Below, in pieces: positions 50,961 through 59,628 of a stretch of DNA of 60,249 bases (within the stretch, counting starts at the first letter, position 1; the number at the start of each line of letters is the position of its first letter). A program made the translations under genes and the position numbers. The stretch is from Caldicoprobacter algeriensis (GTDB lineage: Bacteria; Bacillota; Clostridia; Caldicoprobacterales; Caldicoprobacteraceae). Location: assembly GCF_023838525.1 (NCBI RefSeq), contig NZ_JAHUQD010000014.1, positions 1 through 60,249 on the forward strand, written 5' to 3'. The notes beneath the pieces were generated by a model. That model saw only the letters and a list, made by a program, of their open reading frames with translations. It ran no database searches and was not told the DNA's origin.

Positions 50961-50993
50961 AGCAACGCTTGATTCAAGCGTTGCTCTTTTTTA
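50961..50993 (+). terminator. Terminator of L25/ctc
   Basis: AGAGCAACGCTT-GATTC-AAGCGTTGCTCT, a 12-bp perfect stem, then TTTTTT. Confidence 0.9.
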
Positions 50994-51080
50994 ATTTTCC
51001 TTTGAGTCTATCATATGCAGTTAATCCAACGCATATAATACCAAAAGAGCGATATTCGGTATGAGGTGGGAGGAGTATTT

Positions 51081-52202
51081 GTGAAATCAAAACCAAATAT
51101 CAGGTGCATGTTTGCTGGCGGGAATACGCCCGATGGTTTTGTAAATTACTTTGGAGAGATACTGGAGTCCAATACAAACAGGATATTCATAATAAAAGGT
51201 GGACCAGGGGTAGGCAAGTCGACTTTTATGAAAAAGATTGGGCAGGATTTGCTTGATAGGGGATATGACCTTGAATACTTTTATTGCTCCTCGGACCCCT
51301 ATTCCCTTGATGCCGTGGCGGTACCGGAGTTAAAAGTAGCTATAATGGATGGAACGGCTCCTCACGTAATGGACCCTCGATATCCAGGAGCTGTCGAGGA
51401 GATTATCTATTTTGGCGATTACTGGAACGATGATGTGCTGGTTGCCAACAGGGAATACATAATAGAGTGCACAAGTCGAATAAAGGACCTGTTCAATACG
51501 GCATACAGTCAGCTTAAAGAAGCCAGAACCGCTTATAATGAATGGAAGGGCTACGTGAAAAGCTGTGTGGACAGGGCTGAATATCAGCGGCAGGCAGACT
51601 TGCTCATCAGAAAAGTGTTTAAAGGATTTGATGTTTTGGGCAAGGAGAGCAGGGCAAGGCATTATTTTGCCTGTGCAATTACGCCCTCCGGCATAAAGGA
51701 TTATGCTGAGACATTGCTAGGGCCCGGTATAGATGTATATCCCATTTACGGTGGACCAGGTTCGGGAGCCAAGGAACTGTTAAGCAGGGTTGCGCGCATA
51801 GCCGAGTGGCAGGGGTTTTTCACCGAAAGGTCGCACTGCCCTATTGAGCCCGAGGATTTGGATATGGTGATTATACCTGAGCTTAACGCTGCTGTCATAA
51901 ATATATGGGAGCCATTTCATAGCACTGTGCCTGAGGGCCATGGAATAAACCTTGGAGAAGGCATAGACCTGTCAGCGTGTTTTAACGAGGCAAACCTGGA
52001 TGAAGGGCGTAGGAAGGCTTTATCAGGTGCCCGCGAGAGATTTTTGGAACTGCTTGATCAAGCTATAATCAATATTGCACAGGCCAAGGCTATTCACGAC
52101 CAGCTGGAGAGCTACTACATTTCAGCCATGGATTTTGAAAAGATTGAACAGGTTCGCCAGCGGATTGTCCAGCGCATGCTGAAATACGGAAAGGGCCGCT
52201 AG
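51081..52202 (+). CDS. P-loop ATPase of the PRK06851 family
   Basis: 373 aa from the GTG at 51081 (GGGAGGAGTATTT; an in-frame GTG at 51066 is less likely). N-terminal Walker A IIKGGPGVGKSTFMKK with the EYFYCSSDPYSLDAVAVPEL block. A second, duplicated half begins near IYGGPGSGAKELLSRV but its P-loop lost the GK[ST] order (AKE), so only one site should bind ATP. The family is common in sporeforming Clostridia; role unknown. Confidence 0.8.
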   Translation: MKSKPNIRCMFAGGNTPDGFVNYFGEILESNTNRIFIIKGGPGVGKSTFMKKIGQDLLDRGYDLEYFYCSSDPYSLDAVAVPELKVAIMDGTAPHVMDPRYPGAVEEIIYFGDYWNDDVLVANREYIIECTSRIKDLFNTAYSQLKEARTAYNEWKGYVKSCVDRAEYQRQADLLIRKVFKGFDVLGKESRARHYFACAITPSGIKDYAETLLGPGIDVYPIYGGPGSGAKELLSRVARIAEWQGFFTERSHCPIEPEDLDMVIIPELNAAVINIWEPFHSTVPEGHGINLGEGIDLSACFNEANLDEGRRKALSGARERFLELLDQAIINIAQAKAIHDQLESYYISAMDFEKIEQVRQRIVQRMLKYGKGR

Positions 52203-52320
52203 AGCCCTTAATTTTATACAATTTTATGCTTATTTTTTGTGATGCTTTTCTATGGTAACCCTGCTGGTAGTGTGGTATAATATAACTAAACCCTAACAAA
52301 AATTACGGGAGGCGGTCAAC

Positions 52321-52749
52321 ATGATACATTTTATCATTGGCCCGAAGGGAAGCGGGAAAACAAAGAAAGTGATTGAAATGGCGAATCGGGCCATAGAGGA
52401 AACCAAGGGGAACGTGGTGTTTATCGACGGGGATTATCGGAAGATAACGGGTTTGAAGTACCAGGTTCGGTTCATCAACGCCAGGGAGTTCGACCTGAAA
52501 GACCTAAATGTGCTGTACGGTTTCTTGTGCGGGATCGTTGCGGGGGATTACGATATCGAGCATGTTTATATCGATGGGATCATTGAAGATTTAGGGGGAG
52601 ATATAAAGAGCATAGAGGAATTCGTGACGGCTGTGAAAAAGCTTTCGGACAAATTTAATATACAATTTGTGATCACCATGAGCGGTACTCCCGAAAGCGT
52701 ACCTGTTTTCCTGAAAGAGTACGTGCTAGAAGAAGAATGCATAGCATAA
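52321..52749 (+). CDS. Small P-loop ATP-binding protein
   Basis: 142 aa, ATG after GGGAGGCGGTCAAC. Walker A IIGPKGSGKTKK at the very N-terminus; VFIDGDYRK and VYIDGIIEDLGGD provide acidic strand ends like Walker B. A widespread but uncharacterised Firmicute protein. A terminator follows. Confidence 0.75.
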   Translation: MIHFIIGPKGSGKTKKVIEMANRAIEETKGNVVFIDGDYRKITGLKYQVRFINAREFDLKDLNVLYGFLCGIVAGDYDIEHVYIDGIIEDLGGDIKSIEEFVTAVKKLSDKFNIQFVITMSGTPESVPVFLKEYVLEEECIA

Positions 52750-52778
52750 AGAGGGCTTAAAGGAAAACAAGGTATTTT

Positions 52779-52807
52779 AGCCGAGGGAAAGCCCTTGGCT
52801 TTCTTTT
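52779..52807 (+). terminator. Terminator after the small P-loop gene
   Basis: AGCCGAGGG-AAAG-CCCTTGGCT followed by TTCTTTTT; a 9-bp stem with one wobble. Confidence 0.75.
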
Positions 52808-53007
52808 TGATGATGCCTCCCGTACTTTATGAAACATCTCAAAAAGGATTGAAATTCTGTAATATTCACAAATAGCATATCTGATAAATGGGACTTTTCC
52901 CATAAGTAAGGCTAAAAAAGGGAAAAGTTTTTTTATTTGACGAGAAGTTTGCAAGGGAGTATAATGAATCAAAAATCCCAATATACACTGAATGGTAGGA
53001 GATGGGT

Positions 53008-54516
53008 ATGCTGTACAAAAGCACGCGTGGAGGAGATGCCAATCTACCCTCTATGGAGGTTATCAAGCAGGGGATTGCCAGCGATGGAGGGCTGTTTATA
53101 CCCCATGAAATTCCCAGTTTGTCCATGGACGACTTTATGATGCTAGCGCAGGAGGGTTACCGTGAAAGGGCTGTAAAGGTCCTTTCGTTGTTTTTGACCG
53201 ATTATTCGCAGGAGGATTTGACCAGGTGCGTGCATTCAGCGTACAACCCGGAGAAGTTTGATGTGACCGATATTGCGCCTGTCTTGAAGCTTGACGACCA
53301 GCTTTATATTTTGGAGCTGTGGCATGGGCCGACCTGTGCATTTAAGGACATGGCTCTGCAGCTTCTTCCACATTTGATGGTCACGGCTGCAAAGCGAACC
53401 GGCGAGAAGGACGATATTGTGATCCTTGTGGCCACGTCGGGGGATACCGGCAAAGCGGCGCTGGAGGGGTTTAAAGACGTCTCTGGAACCCACGTTGTGG
53501 TGTTTTACCCCAGGGAAGGGGTGAGCTCCATGCAGCAGCTCCAGATGATAACTCAGGAAGGTGCCAACGTCCATGTGGTGGCTGTGGAGGGGAATTTTGA
53601 TAGCGCACAGTCGGGTGTAAAGGCCATATTTGCCGACAAGCAGTTGGAACAGAAAATGGAGCAAAAGGGATACCACTTCTCATCTGCCAACTCCATAAAT
53701 TGGGGAAGGCTGGTACCCCAGATTGTTTATTATATATCCGCATGGCTGGATATGTTGAAAGCCGGCGAGATATCAGAAAACCAGCTGGTGGACGTGGTTG
53801 TACCCACCGGCAACTTTGGTAATATTCTGGCAGCTTATTATGCTAAAAGGATGGGTGTGCCAATACACCGCCTGATCTGTGCTTCTAACAAAAATAAGGT
53901 ACTTGCTGATTTTATCAACACGGGTATATATGACCGCAGAAGGGAATTTTATAAAACCATATCGCCTTCTATGGACATTTTGATATCCAGTAACCTGGAA
54001 AGGTTGTTGTTTGAGCTTTCGGGTGGTGATCATGGGAGAGTAAAGGCGTGGATGGCCAGCTTGCAAGGCGAGGGCCAATACAAAATAGACGGCGAGAGCC
54101 TGCACAGGCTTCAGGAGGTCTTCTGGGGAGGGTATGCCGATGATGCCCAGACCCTTCAGGCCATACGCAGCACATACCAGGAATATAACTATGTTTTGGA
54201 TCCCCATACGGCGGTGGGAAAATGGGTTTACGATGAATACCGGAGGCAGACGGGTGATGACCACAAGGCGATACTGGCCTCAACTGCCAGCCCGTTTAAG
54301 TTTCCAGGCGATGTTTTGAGGGCCATACTGGGGCAGGATGCAGTAGACGGTTGGGACGAATTTGAATTACTGGATGTTTTAAGCCGTGTATCGGGATTGA
54401 AGGTTCCTTTGGCCTTAGCAGGGCTAAGAGAGAAATACATTAGGCATACCATATCATGCAGACAGGATCAAATGAAAGATGTGGTAGTTAAACTGCTTAA
54501 AATCGACGAGGTGTAG
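53008..54516 (+). CDS. thrC: Threonine synthase
   Basis: 502 aa from the ATG at 53008 (GGTAGGAGATGGGT). Long-form threonine synthase: YKSTRGGDANLPSMEVIKQGIASDGGLFIP, PLP lysine in GPTCAFKDMALQLLPH, ILVATSGDTGKAALEGF phosphate loop, NSINWGRLVPQIVYY and VPTGNFGNILAAYYAK. Converts O-phosphohomoserine to threonine. The next gene starts 4 bp downstream. Confidence 0.95.
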   Translation: MLYKSTRGGDANLPSMEVIKQGIASDGGLFIPHEIPSLSMDDFMMLAQEGYRERAVKVLSLFLTDYSQEDLTRCVHSAYNPEKFDVTDIAPVLKLDDQLYILELWHGPTCAFKDMALQLLPHLMVTAAKRTGEKDDIVILVATSGDTGKAALEGFKDVSGTHVVVFYPREGVSSMQQLQMITQEGANVHVVAVEGNFDSAQSGVKAIFADKQLEQKMEQKGYHFSSANSINWGRLVPQIVYYISAWLDMLKAGEISENQLVDVVVPTGNFGNILAAYYAKRMGVPIHRLICASNKNKVLADFINTGIYDRRREFYKTISPSMDILISSNLERLLFELSGGDHGRVKAWMASLQGEGQYKIDGESLHRLQEVFWGGYADDAQTLQAIRSTYQEYNYVLDPHTAVGKWVYDEYRRQTGDDHKAILASTASPFKFPGDVLRAILGQDAVDGWDEFELLDVLSRVSGLKVPLALAGLREKYIRHTISCRQDQMKDVVVKLLKIDEV

Positions 54517-54519
54517 AGC

Positions 54520-55271
54520 ATGAGGATAGCTTTGGTCCAGCTAAATCCTATTGTAGGCGACTTGAAAGGAAATTGTGTCGAAGATTATAGAATTTATAAA
54601 AAGGGCCAGGAGTTTGAACTGCGATTTGGTGGTGTTCCCTGAGCTCAGCCTGATTGGCTATCCGCCTCAGGGGCTCTTCAAGATGAAGGATTTCACGCGG
54701 GATTGCCAGGCGGCATTGCGTCAGGTTGTCGAGCATGCCGACGGGATAGGGGTATTGCTCGGCACAGCCCTACAGGATGATAAAAAGGGGCTGTATAGCG
54801 CCGTACTGCTAATAGGAAACAGACAAGTGGTGGGATACACTGCCAAGCGCAAACTGAAGGTTTTAGGCGCTTTTGATGAGGCTTGCTATTTTGAGCTGTT
54901 TTGTGGAACTGACAGCCTGGCGTTTAGAGGATACAAACTGGCTGTGGCTGTGGGAGATGACGTATGGGGCGATGCCGAATACAGGGGCGTTGATTTGATT
55001 ATCAACATTTCGGCTAGTCCTTATCGTTACGGTCAATTTAAGTGGCATAATGACATTTTGGTCCATGTTGCGAAAAAGATTGGAGCCCCCCCTGGTGTAT
55101 GTAAATCAGATGGGAGGCAACGATGACCTGGTGTTTGCAGGTACAAGCAGGGTGCTGAATGAAAAAGGGCAATGTATGGTGCAGGCACAGCCCTTTGTAG
55201 AGGAGATGGTGGTCTTCGATTTGGGCGGTGTTCATTGCCCGTTGCCCTGCCTGCAGGAGGATATCTCATAG
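54520..55271 (+). pseudogene. nadE: Broken glutaminase (nitrilase) half of NAD synthetase
   Basis: Begins normally (MRIALVQLNPIVGDLKGN), then has an extra base near 54573, an extra C in the C-run near 55086-55092, and an in-frame TAG at 55269. The frames joined give a nitrilase domain: VVFPELSLIGYPPQGLF keeps the catalytic Glu. The ICED cysteine motif reads VGDDVW, so the nucleophilic Cys is Gly, and the usual LPNYGVFDE segment is degenerate. Three lesions plus a missing active-site residue indicate real decay and not only sequencing error. Confidence 0.8.
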
Positions 55272-55280
55272 CTGTATGAA

Positions 55281-56096
55281 GTGTTGGTTTTGGGAGTCTG
55301 CGATTATTTTTCAAAGAATGGCTTTAAGAAAGCCGTATTAGGCTTGAGCGGCGGCGTTGATTCGGCTTTGGTGGCCTGTATAATGGCCGATGCTCTGGGG
55401 CGAGAAAACGTGCTGGGGGTATATATGCCTTCCAGGTATTCTTCAGAGCACAGCAGGCAGGATGCTCAAACCCTGGCAGAAAATCTGGGGATACAGTACA
55501 GGGTCATCCCTATTGAGGATATCTTTAAAGAATATTTGAAGGTGTTTAACGGTTCACCGTCGCCTGTGGGTGATGTGGCCGAAGAGAACGTTCAGGCAAG
55601 GATCCGCGGGAACCTGCTTATGTTTATAACCAATCGAGAAGGAAGAGTACTAGTATCTACCAGCAACAGGTCTGAGGAATCGGTGGGCTATGCTACAATA
55701 TACGGGGATATGTGCGGTGGCCTTGCGCCCATTGCAGATATACCTAAAACTGTTGTCTATGATATCTGCAGCTATGTAAACGGGGATCGGGAGGTCATTC
55801 CGCATAATACTTTGATTAAGCGGCCATCGGCCGAACTGCGTCCCAATCAAAAGGATCAGGATTCTCTGCCGCCATATGATGTCCTGGATGCGGTGCTCAG
55901 CATGTATATAGAAGAGGGGTTATCTGTCGATGAAATGGTGGCCAGAGGTTATGAACGCTTGCTGGTGTGCAACATTTTGAATATGGTACAGCGCAGTGAA
56001 TACAAGCGCAGGCAGGCTCCTTTAGCCATTCGTGTTTTCAGCCCTATAGAGAAAGCCGGCAGAAATCCGGTGGTTCATGGATATCGCTGGGAATGA
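55281..56096 (+). CDS. nadE: NAD synthetase domain, intact and possibly ammonia-dependent
   Basis: 271 aa, uninterrupted. PP-loop VLGLSGGVDSALVACIMADALG, VYMPSRYSSEHSRQDA, VQARIRGNLLMFITN, VSTSNRSEESVGYATIYGDMCGG, SAELRPNQKDQDSLPPYDVLDAVL and EYKRRQAP are all in place. The size is that of a stand-alone NH3-dependent NadE. The start is uncertain: GTG 55281 is in frame but 20 bp from GCAGGAGG; CTG 55272 would have better spacing. Makes NAD+ from deamido-NAD+, ATP and ammonia if translated. Confidence 0.75.
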   Translation: MLVLGVCDYFSKNGFKKAVLGLSGGVDSALVACIMADALGRENVLGVYMPSRYSSEHSRQDAQTLAENLGIQYRVIPIEDIFKEYLKVFNGSPSPVGDVAEENVQARIRGNLLMFITNREGRVLVSTSNRSEESVGYATIYGDMCGGLAPIADIPKTVVYDICSYVNGDREVIPHNTLIKRPSAELRPNQKDQDSLPPYDVLDAVLSMYIEEGLSVDEMVARGYERLLVCNILNMVQRSEYKRRQAPLAIRVFSPIEKAGRNPVVHGYRWE

Positions 56097-56111
56097 TGTG
56101 GTGAGCATTTT

Positions 56112-57029
56112 ATGGAAGTATATGATATGCGCTCCCCTGAGCTGTTTACAGAGGACCTGGTGCCGTGCATCATGGGGTATTACTATCGCAGCTTTAACAA
56201 TCAATATATCATGACTCCCCATAGGCATAAACAGGTAGAAATCATGTATGTCGAGCAGGGCGAATGCAGCGTTGAGGTGGAAGAACAACGGCTGTTTATG
56301 CGGAAGGGGGAATTCGTCTTTATAAACGGCGATGTTTCTCACCGCCTTTTGGTTGAAGCTGGGCATCCCTGTAAAATCCTGAACATCGAGTTTGTATTTG
56401 TGCCCAACAAAGGAGAATTTTTTTCATTTGGTGCTTTTTGCCGCAAAATATCCGATCCGCCCATATGCTTTTTTGAGGATGCGCCTTATTATATCTTAAA
56501 AGATACCGAGGAGATTTACTGGCTGCTCAAAAGGATGATAGCTGAGCTGGATGGAAATCGTGGAACGGCACAGATTTCAACCAACCTGCTGTTTTGGCAG
56601 CTCATGCTGCAGATCACAAGGATAATAGAAGAACAGCGCCTGGGGAATTCAGATCCACAGATGGCTTATGTGCGAAGGGCCATCCACTTTATCCATAAAT
56701 CGTATCACAGGGATATAAAGGTAGAGGATATTGCAAAGCGCGTCGGGCTCAACAGGAGCTATTTCCACAGGATATTTAAAGAATACATGGGGGTGACGCC
56801 GGTTGAATACCTTACGCGCTTAAGGATCAACCGCGCAAAGGATTTGCTCATCAAGACCAACCTTTCTATGAACGAGGTAGCGCAAAACATAGGGATAAGC
56901 AGCCAGCAATACTTTACCTATCTTTTTAAAAAAGAGACCGGTATGTCCCCGGCAAGGTTCAGAAAGCTTTTTGAGGTGGATTATTTTCAGCGTAAAAAAG
57001 CTAAGGCCGATGAGACCGAGTGTGAATGA
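56112..57029 (+). CDS. AraC-family regulator with cupin domain
   Basis: 305 aa. N-terminal cupin-like sensing domain (MTPHRHKQVEIMYVEQGECSVEVEEQRLFMRKGEFVFINGDVSHRL), C-terminal AraC domain with two helix-turn-helices (VEDIAKRVGLNRSYFHRIFKEYMGVTPVEYLTRLRINRAKDLL and ISSQQYFTYLFKKETGMSPARFRK). Probably senses a sugar. The target genes are not evident from its neighbours. Confidence 0.9.
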   Translation: MEVYDMRSPELFTEDLVPCIMGYYYRSFNNQYIMTPHRHKQVEIMYVEQGECSVEVEEQRLFMRKGEFVFINGDVSHRLLVEAGHPCKILNIEFVFVPNKGEFFSFGAFCRKISDPPICFFEDAPYYILKDTEEIYWLLKRMIAELDGNRGTAQISTNLLFWQLMLQITRIIEEQRLGNSDPQMAYVRRAIHFIHKSYHRDIKVEDIAKRVGLNRSYFHRIFKEYMGVTPVEYLTRLRINRAKDLLIKTNLSMNEVAQNIGISSQQYFTYLFKKETGMSPARFRKLFEVDYFQRKKAKADETECE

Positions 57030-57037
57030 GGATACTT

Positions 57038-57142
57038 ATGTCTGTGAAGTGGTTTATCCCGGGTATGATGAGGAGAATAAGATCAAACCATAGGAGCCTG
57101 CTGAGGCTTGAGGAAAGTCTAAAGGGGAGGTATAGCAATTGA
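57038..57142 (+). CDS. Possible 34-aa basic peptide
   Basis: ATG at 57038 with GAGG 6 bp upstream; R/S-rich (MSVKWFIPGMMRRIRSNHRSLL). Its stop overlaps the TTG start of the DUF362 gene. Coupling at both ends is suggestive, but it is too short to be sure. Confidence 0.35.
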   Translation: MSVKWFIPGMMRRIRSNHRSLLRLEESLKGRYSN

Positions 57143-58233
57143 AATATAACCAGATTATGGTCATATACGGCAGCGAGCCACAAAAGATGGTCCCAACATT
57201 GCTGGATGCGGTGGGATTGGTTGATGAGCTTAAAAAGGATTTTGTAATAGGGATTAAGCCCAATCTCGTAGTGGCCAAGGAATCCTCTTCCGGAGCCACC
57301 ACTGATCCTGAATTGGTTGGGGCAGTGGTGGAATACCTGAAGGTGCATGGATTTAACAACCTGCTAATAATGGAAAGCTCCTGGGTGGGAGATAGTACCA
57401 GGCGAGCTTTCAGGATATGTGGCTATGAGGCGATTTCCCGTAAGTATGGTGTTCCGCTTATAGACCTTAAGGAGGATGTTTACAGAGAAGTCAAAGTGGA
57501 CGATTTAACTTTGAGGGTGTGCAGCAAACCCCTTGAAGTGGATTATTTAATAAACGTGCCGGTGCTCAAGGCTCACTGTCAGACTAAGCTGACATGCGCT
57601 CTGAAAAACTTAAAGGGATGCATACCGGATAGCGAAAAGAGGCGTTTTCATTCTCTGGGGCTGCACAAACCCATTGCCTGTCTCAGCGCGGTTGTAAGGG
57701 CGCATTTGACTATTGTAGATGCCATAGTGGGGGATTTGACCTTTGAAGAGGGAGGTACGCCGGTTCAAATGAACCGGATTATCGCGGGTAAGGATCCTGT
57801 ATTGGTAGATGCATACGCTGCCCAGCTTATAGGGTACGAAAAAGACGATATAGCCTATATTTCAATGGCCGAGAAGCTGGGAGTGGGCTCAGCTGATGTG
57901 ACCAAGGCGGACATCGTAGAACTAAATCAGGATACCAGCGGTGGCAAGAAACTTGAGGCATCAAGACGGGTGGCGAGCTTGGCAAAATATGTAGTAGAGA
58001 AAGACGCCTGTTCGGCTTGTTATGGAAGCCTTATTTACGCGCTGGAGCGGTTAAGGGAAAGAGGGCGGTTGGGTGGATTGAAATCCAAATTATATATCGG
58101 TCAGGGGTTTAGAGGACAAAAGCTTGAAGGGATTGGCATTGGTTCATGCACTCGTGGGTGTAGCACCTGTCTGCCGGGGTGTCCACCAAAGGCCAAGGAT
58201 ATTGTAGAGTTTTTTGAAAGGCTTCTCAAGTGA
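57139..58233 (+). CDS. DUF362 domain protein with cysteine-rich C-terminus
   Basis: 364 aa, TTG start after AAAGGGGAGGTATAGCAA. DUF362 features: IGIKPNLVVAKESSSGATTDPELVGAVVEYL, MESSWVGDSTRRAFRICGYE, NVPVLKAHCQTKLTCALKNLKGCIPD and DAIVGDLTFEEGGTPVQMNRII. The C-terminus has KDACSACYGSL and SCTRGCSTCLPGCPPKAKD, likely binding an iron-sulfur cluster. Related proteins act as ferredoxin-type or radical-associated factors; specific role unknown. Confidence 0.85.
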   Translation: MKYNQIMVIYGSEPQKMVPTLLDAVGLVDELKKDFVIGIKPNLVVAKESSSGATTDPELVGAVVEYLKVHGFNNLLIMESSWVGDSTRRAFRICGYEAISRKYGVPLIDLKEDVYREVKVDDLTLRVCSKPLEVDYLINVPVLKAHCQTKLTCALKNLKGCIPDSEKRRFHSLGLHKPIACLSAVVRAHLTIVDAIVGDLTFEEGGTPVQMNRIIAGKDPVLVDAYAAQLIGYEKDDIAYISMAEKLGVGSADVTKADIVELNQDTSGGKKLEASRRVASLAKYVVEKDACSACYGSLIYALERLRERGRLGGLKSKLYIGQGFRGQKLEGIGIGSCTRGCSTCLPGCPPKAKDIVEFFERLLK

Positions 58234-58278
58234 AGTCTGCATGATGCTCTTTTGCAGAAATTAAACAGGTACATCATC

Positions 58279-58310
58279 AAAGATGCCTGTATACAGGGGC
58301 ATCTTTTTTT
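58279..58310 (+). terminator. Terminator after the DUF362 gene
   Basis: AAAGATGCC / GGCATCTTT stem with inner CTGTATACAG self-complementarity, followed by TTTT; strong intrinsic terminator. Confidence 0.88.
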
Positions 58311-58321
58311 ATTTTCAAGAA

Positions 58322-58460
58322 CACTCTCGAAAAGTAGTTAAGCAACATAGGCACAACGATTGATTTTGTAGGGTAACCTTGCAGAATAATTATGGGGTGA
58401 AGTCCCAAGACCGAACCTGCAAACAAGCTAAAATAAAGCTTTCAGACTTTTCGAGAGCGT
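58322..58460 (+). ncRNA. Structured non-coding RNA, candidate raiA RNA
   Basis: A 12-bp terminal stem CTCTCGAAAAGT (58324-58335)/ACTTTTCGAGAG (58446-58457) encloses several helices: TTGCAG/CTGCAA (58379-58384/58417-58422) around TGGG/CCCA (58393-58407), and AAGCT/AGCTT (58425-58441). The unpaired parts (GGGTAACC, AAGACCGAACCTG) look conserved. From memory it resembles the raiA RNA motif of Firmicutes. No ORF is present. Family name not verified; a small mobile element with 12-bp inverted ends is the alternative. Confidence 0.55.
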
Positions 58461-58561
58461 ACTTTCAACTTAAGTCGGGTAACATTTTGACGTTCCGTGA
58501 ATATAATGGCAAATAAAGAAGGATATATAGATGAATATACAAATATAAGGGGGTACTGTAT

Positions 58562-58780
58562 ATGGACTGCCGATATACAAGGTATTATCTGCCACGAGCG
58601 CCTTATATGTACTATGATTATCTAATGAGGAAAGAGGTGGACCTGGCGGAAGCTTATATACCTTATCAGCAATACACCACCAGCTTTTCGCCCATGGAAG
58701 CGCTGCATGCGGGAACCATGTTTCCGGAACTGGTAAGGCCATATGAGAAAAAGGGGTGCGAAGGAGGGGAAGGCAGATGA
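58562..58780 (+). CDS. cotJA: Spore coat protein CotJA
   Basis: 72 aa. Tyrosine/proline-rich (RYYLPRAPYMYYDYLM, AYIPYQQYTTSFSPMEALHAGTMFPELVRPY), the CotJA family signature. First gene of the cotJ operon; ATGA overlap with cotJB. Sits in the inner spore coat. Confidence 0.9.
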   Translation: MDCRYTRYYLPRAPYMYYDYLMRKEVDLAEAYIPYQQYTTSFSPMEALHAGTMFPELVRPYEKKGCEGGEGR

Positions 58781-59064
58781 ATCATACTCATGCTGACAAC
58801 GAAAGAAGAGAGCTGTTAGAACAGATAAGGGCTATTGAATTCATGACGATAGACCTCAATCTCTATTTGGATACTCATCCAAACGATCGCAGGGCGTTGA
58901 ATGAGTACAATTATTACACTCGTCAATTGCAGGCACTTAGGAAAGAATATGAAATGCGTTATGGGCCTTTGACCAACTTTGGATACTCATTAAGCCAATA
59001 CCCATGGGCTTGGATTAACGAACCCTGGCCGTGGGAAGAAGATCACTATATGGAGGGATGTTAA
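58777..59064 (+). CDS. cotJB: Spore coat protein CotJB
   Basis: 95 aa from the ATG at 58777 (AAGGAGGGGAAGGCAG), overlapping the cotJA stop. RELLEQIRAIEFMTIDLNLYLDTHPNDRRALNEYN and the C-terminal WAWINEPWPWE are CotJB hallmarks. Confidence 0.92.
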   Translation: MNHTHADNERRELLEQIRAIEFMTIDLNLYLDTHPNDRRALNEYNYYTRQLQALRKEYEMRYGPLTNFGYSLSQYPWAWINEPWPWEEDHYMEGC

Positions 59065-59065
59065 G

Positions 59066-59278
59066 ATGTGGGTTTATGAGAAGAAATTACAGTATCCTGT
59101 GAGAATAAAGAATCCAAATCCCAAGATGGCAAAGTATATTATTACACAATACGGAGGACCCGATGGAGAGCTGGCGGCTTCGCTTAGATATCTTTCCCAG
59201 AGATATCACATGCCCATTCCAGAAGCCAAGGGAGTGTTAAACGATATAGGTTCATCGTTAACAAAATTGCTCATCTGA
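59066..59278 (+). pseudogene. cotJC: Truncated CotJC (manganese catalase-type coat protein)
   Basis: 70 aa. The first ~60 residues match CotJC exactly in style (MWVYEKKLQYPVRIKNPNPK, QYGGPDGELAASLRYLSQRY). CotJC is normally ~190 aa with its Mn-binding E/H residues after the DIG.EE segment. Here the reading turns into SSLTKLLI-stop immediately after VLNDIG. The rest of the gene is not found downstream, so a recombination or element insertion at ~59245 removed it. Confidence 0.85.
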
Positions 59279-59628
59279 TCAAGGGCCTTCAGCCGTCAGC
59301 ACGAGAACAGGCGTGGTTGCACTTGAGCGGCAGTTGCTTTCCGTCTCCGGGATGGGACTTGCTACATAAATACCCTTAAAACGCTCATATTCGCTTTGAG
59401 ATCGATTTTTGTTGCTTTAGAATATAAAAATATATCCCCGTACAAAAAACGTTTTAAAAACGAATTTTGAAAATCGATGTTGCATTTCTGTGCTTTCCAG
59501 TTCTACTGTGAGAAAAAGCCTGGAACGCGGAGATTGTTCTTCGCGCTCCAGGCTTTTTTGTTGTGCCTGTTTTTATGTGCGCCATTTTTTTGCCAGGCGC
59601 AACAAAAAATAATTTGAAGGGCGGGGTG
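59279..59628. other. Gene-free junction after truncated cotJC
   Basis: No coding region is seen. Composition changes here, consistent with entry into inserted DNA. Contains the terminator at 59516-59559. Confidence 0.5.
59516..59559 (+). terminator. Terminator upstream of the rep-like gene
   Basis: AAGCCTGGA-A-CGCG / CGCG-C-TCCAGGCTT with a 12-nt loop, then TTTTTG; 13 bp with one internal mismatch. Confidence 0.8.
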
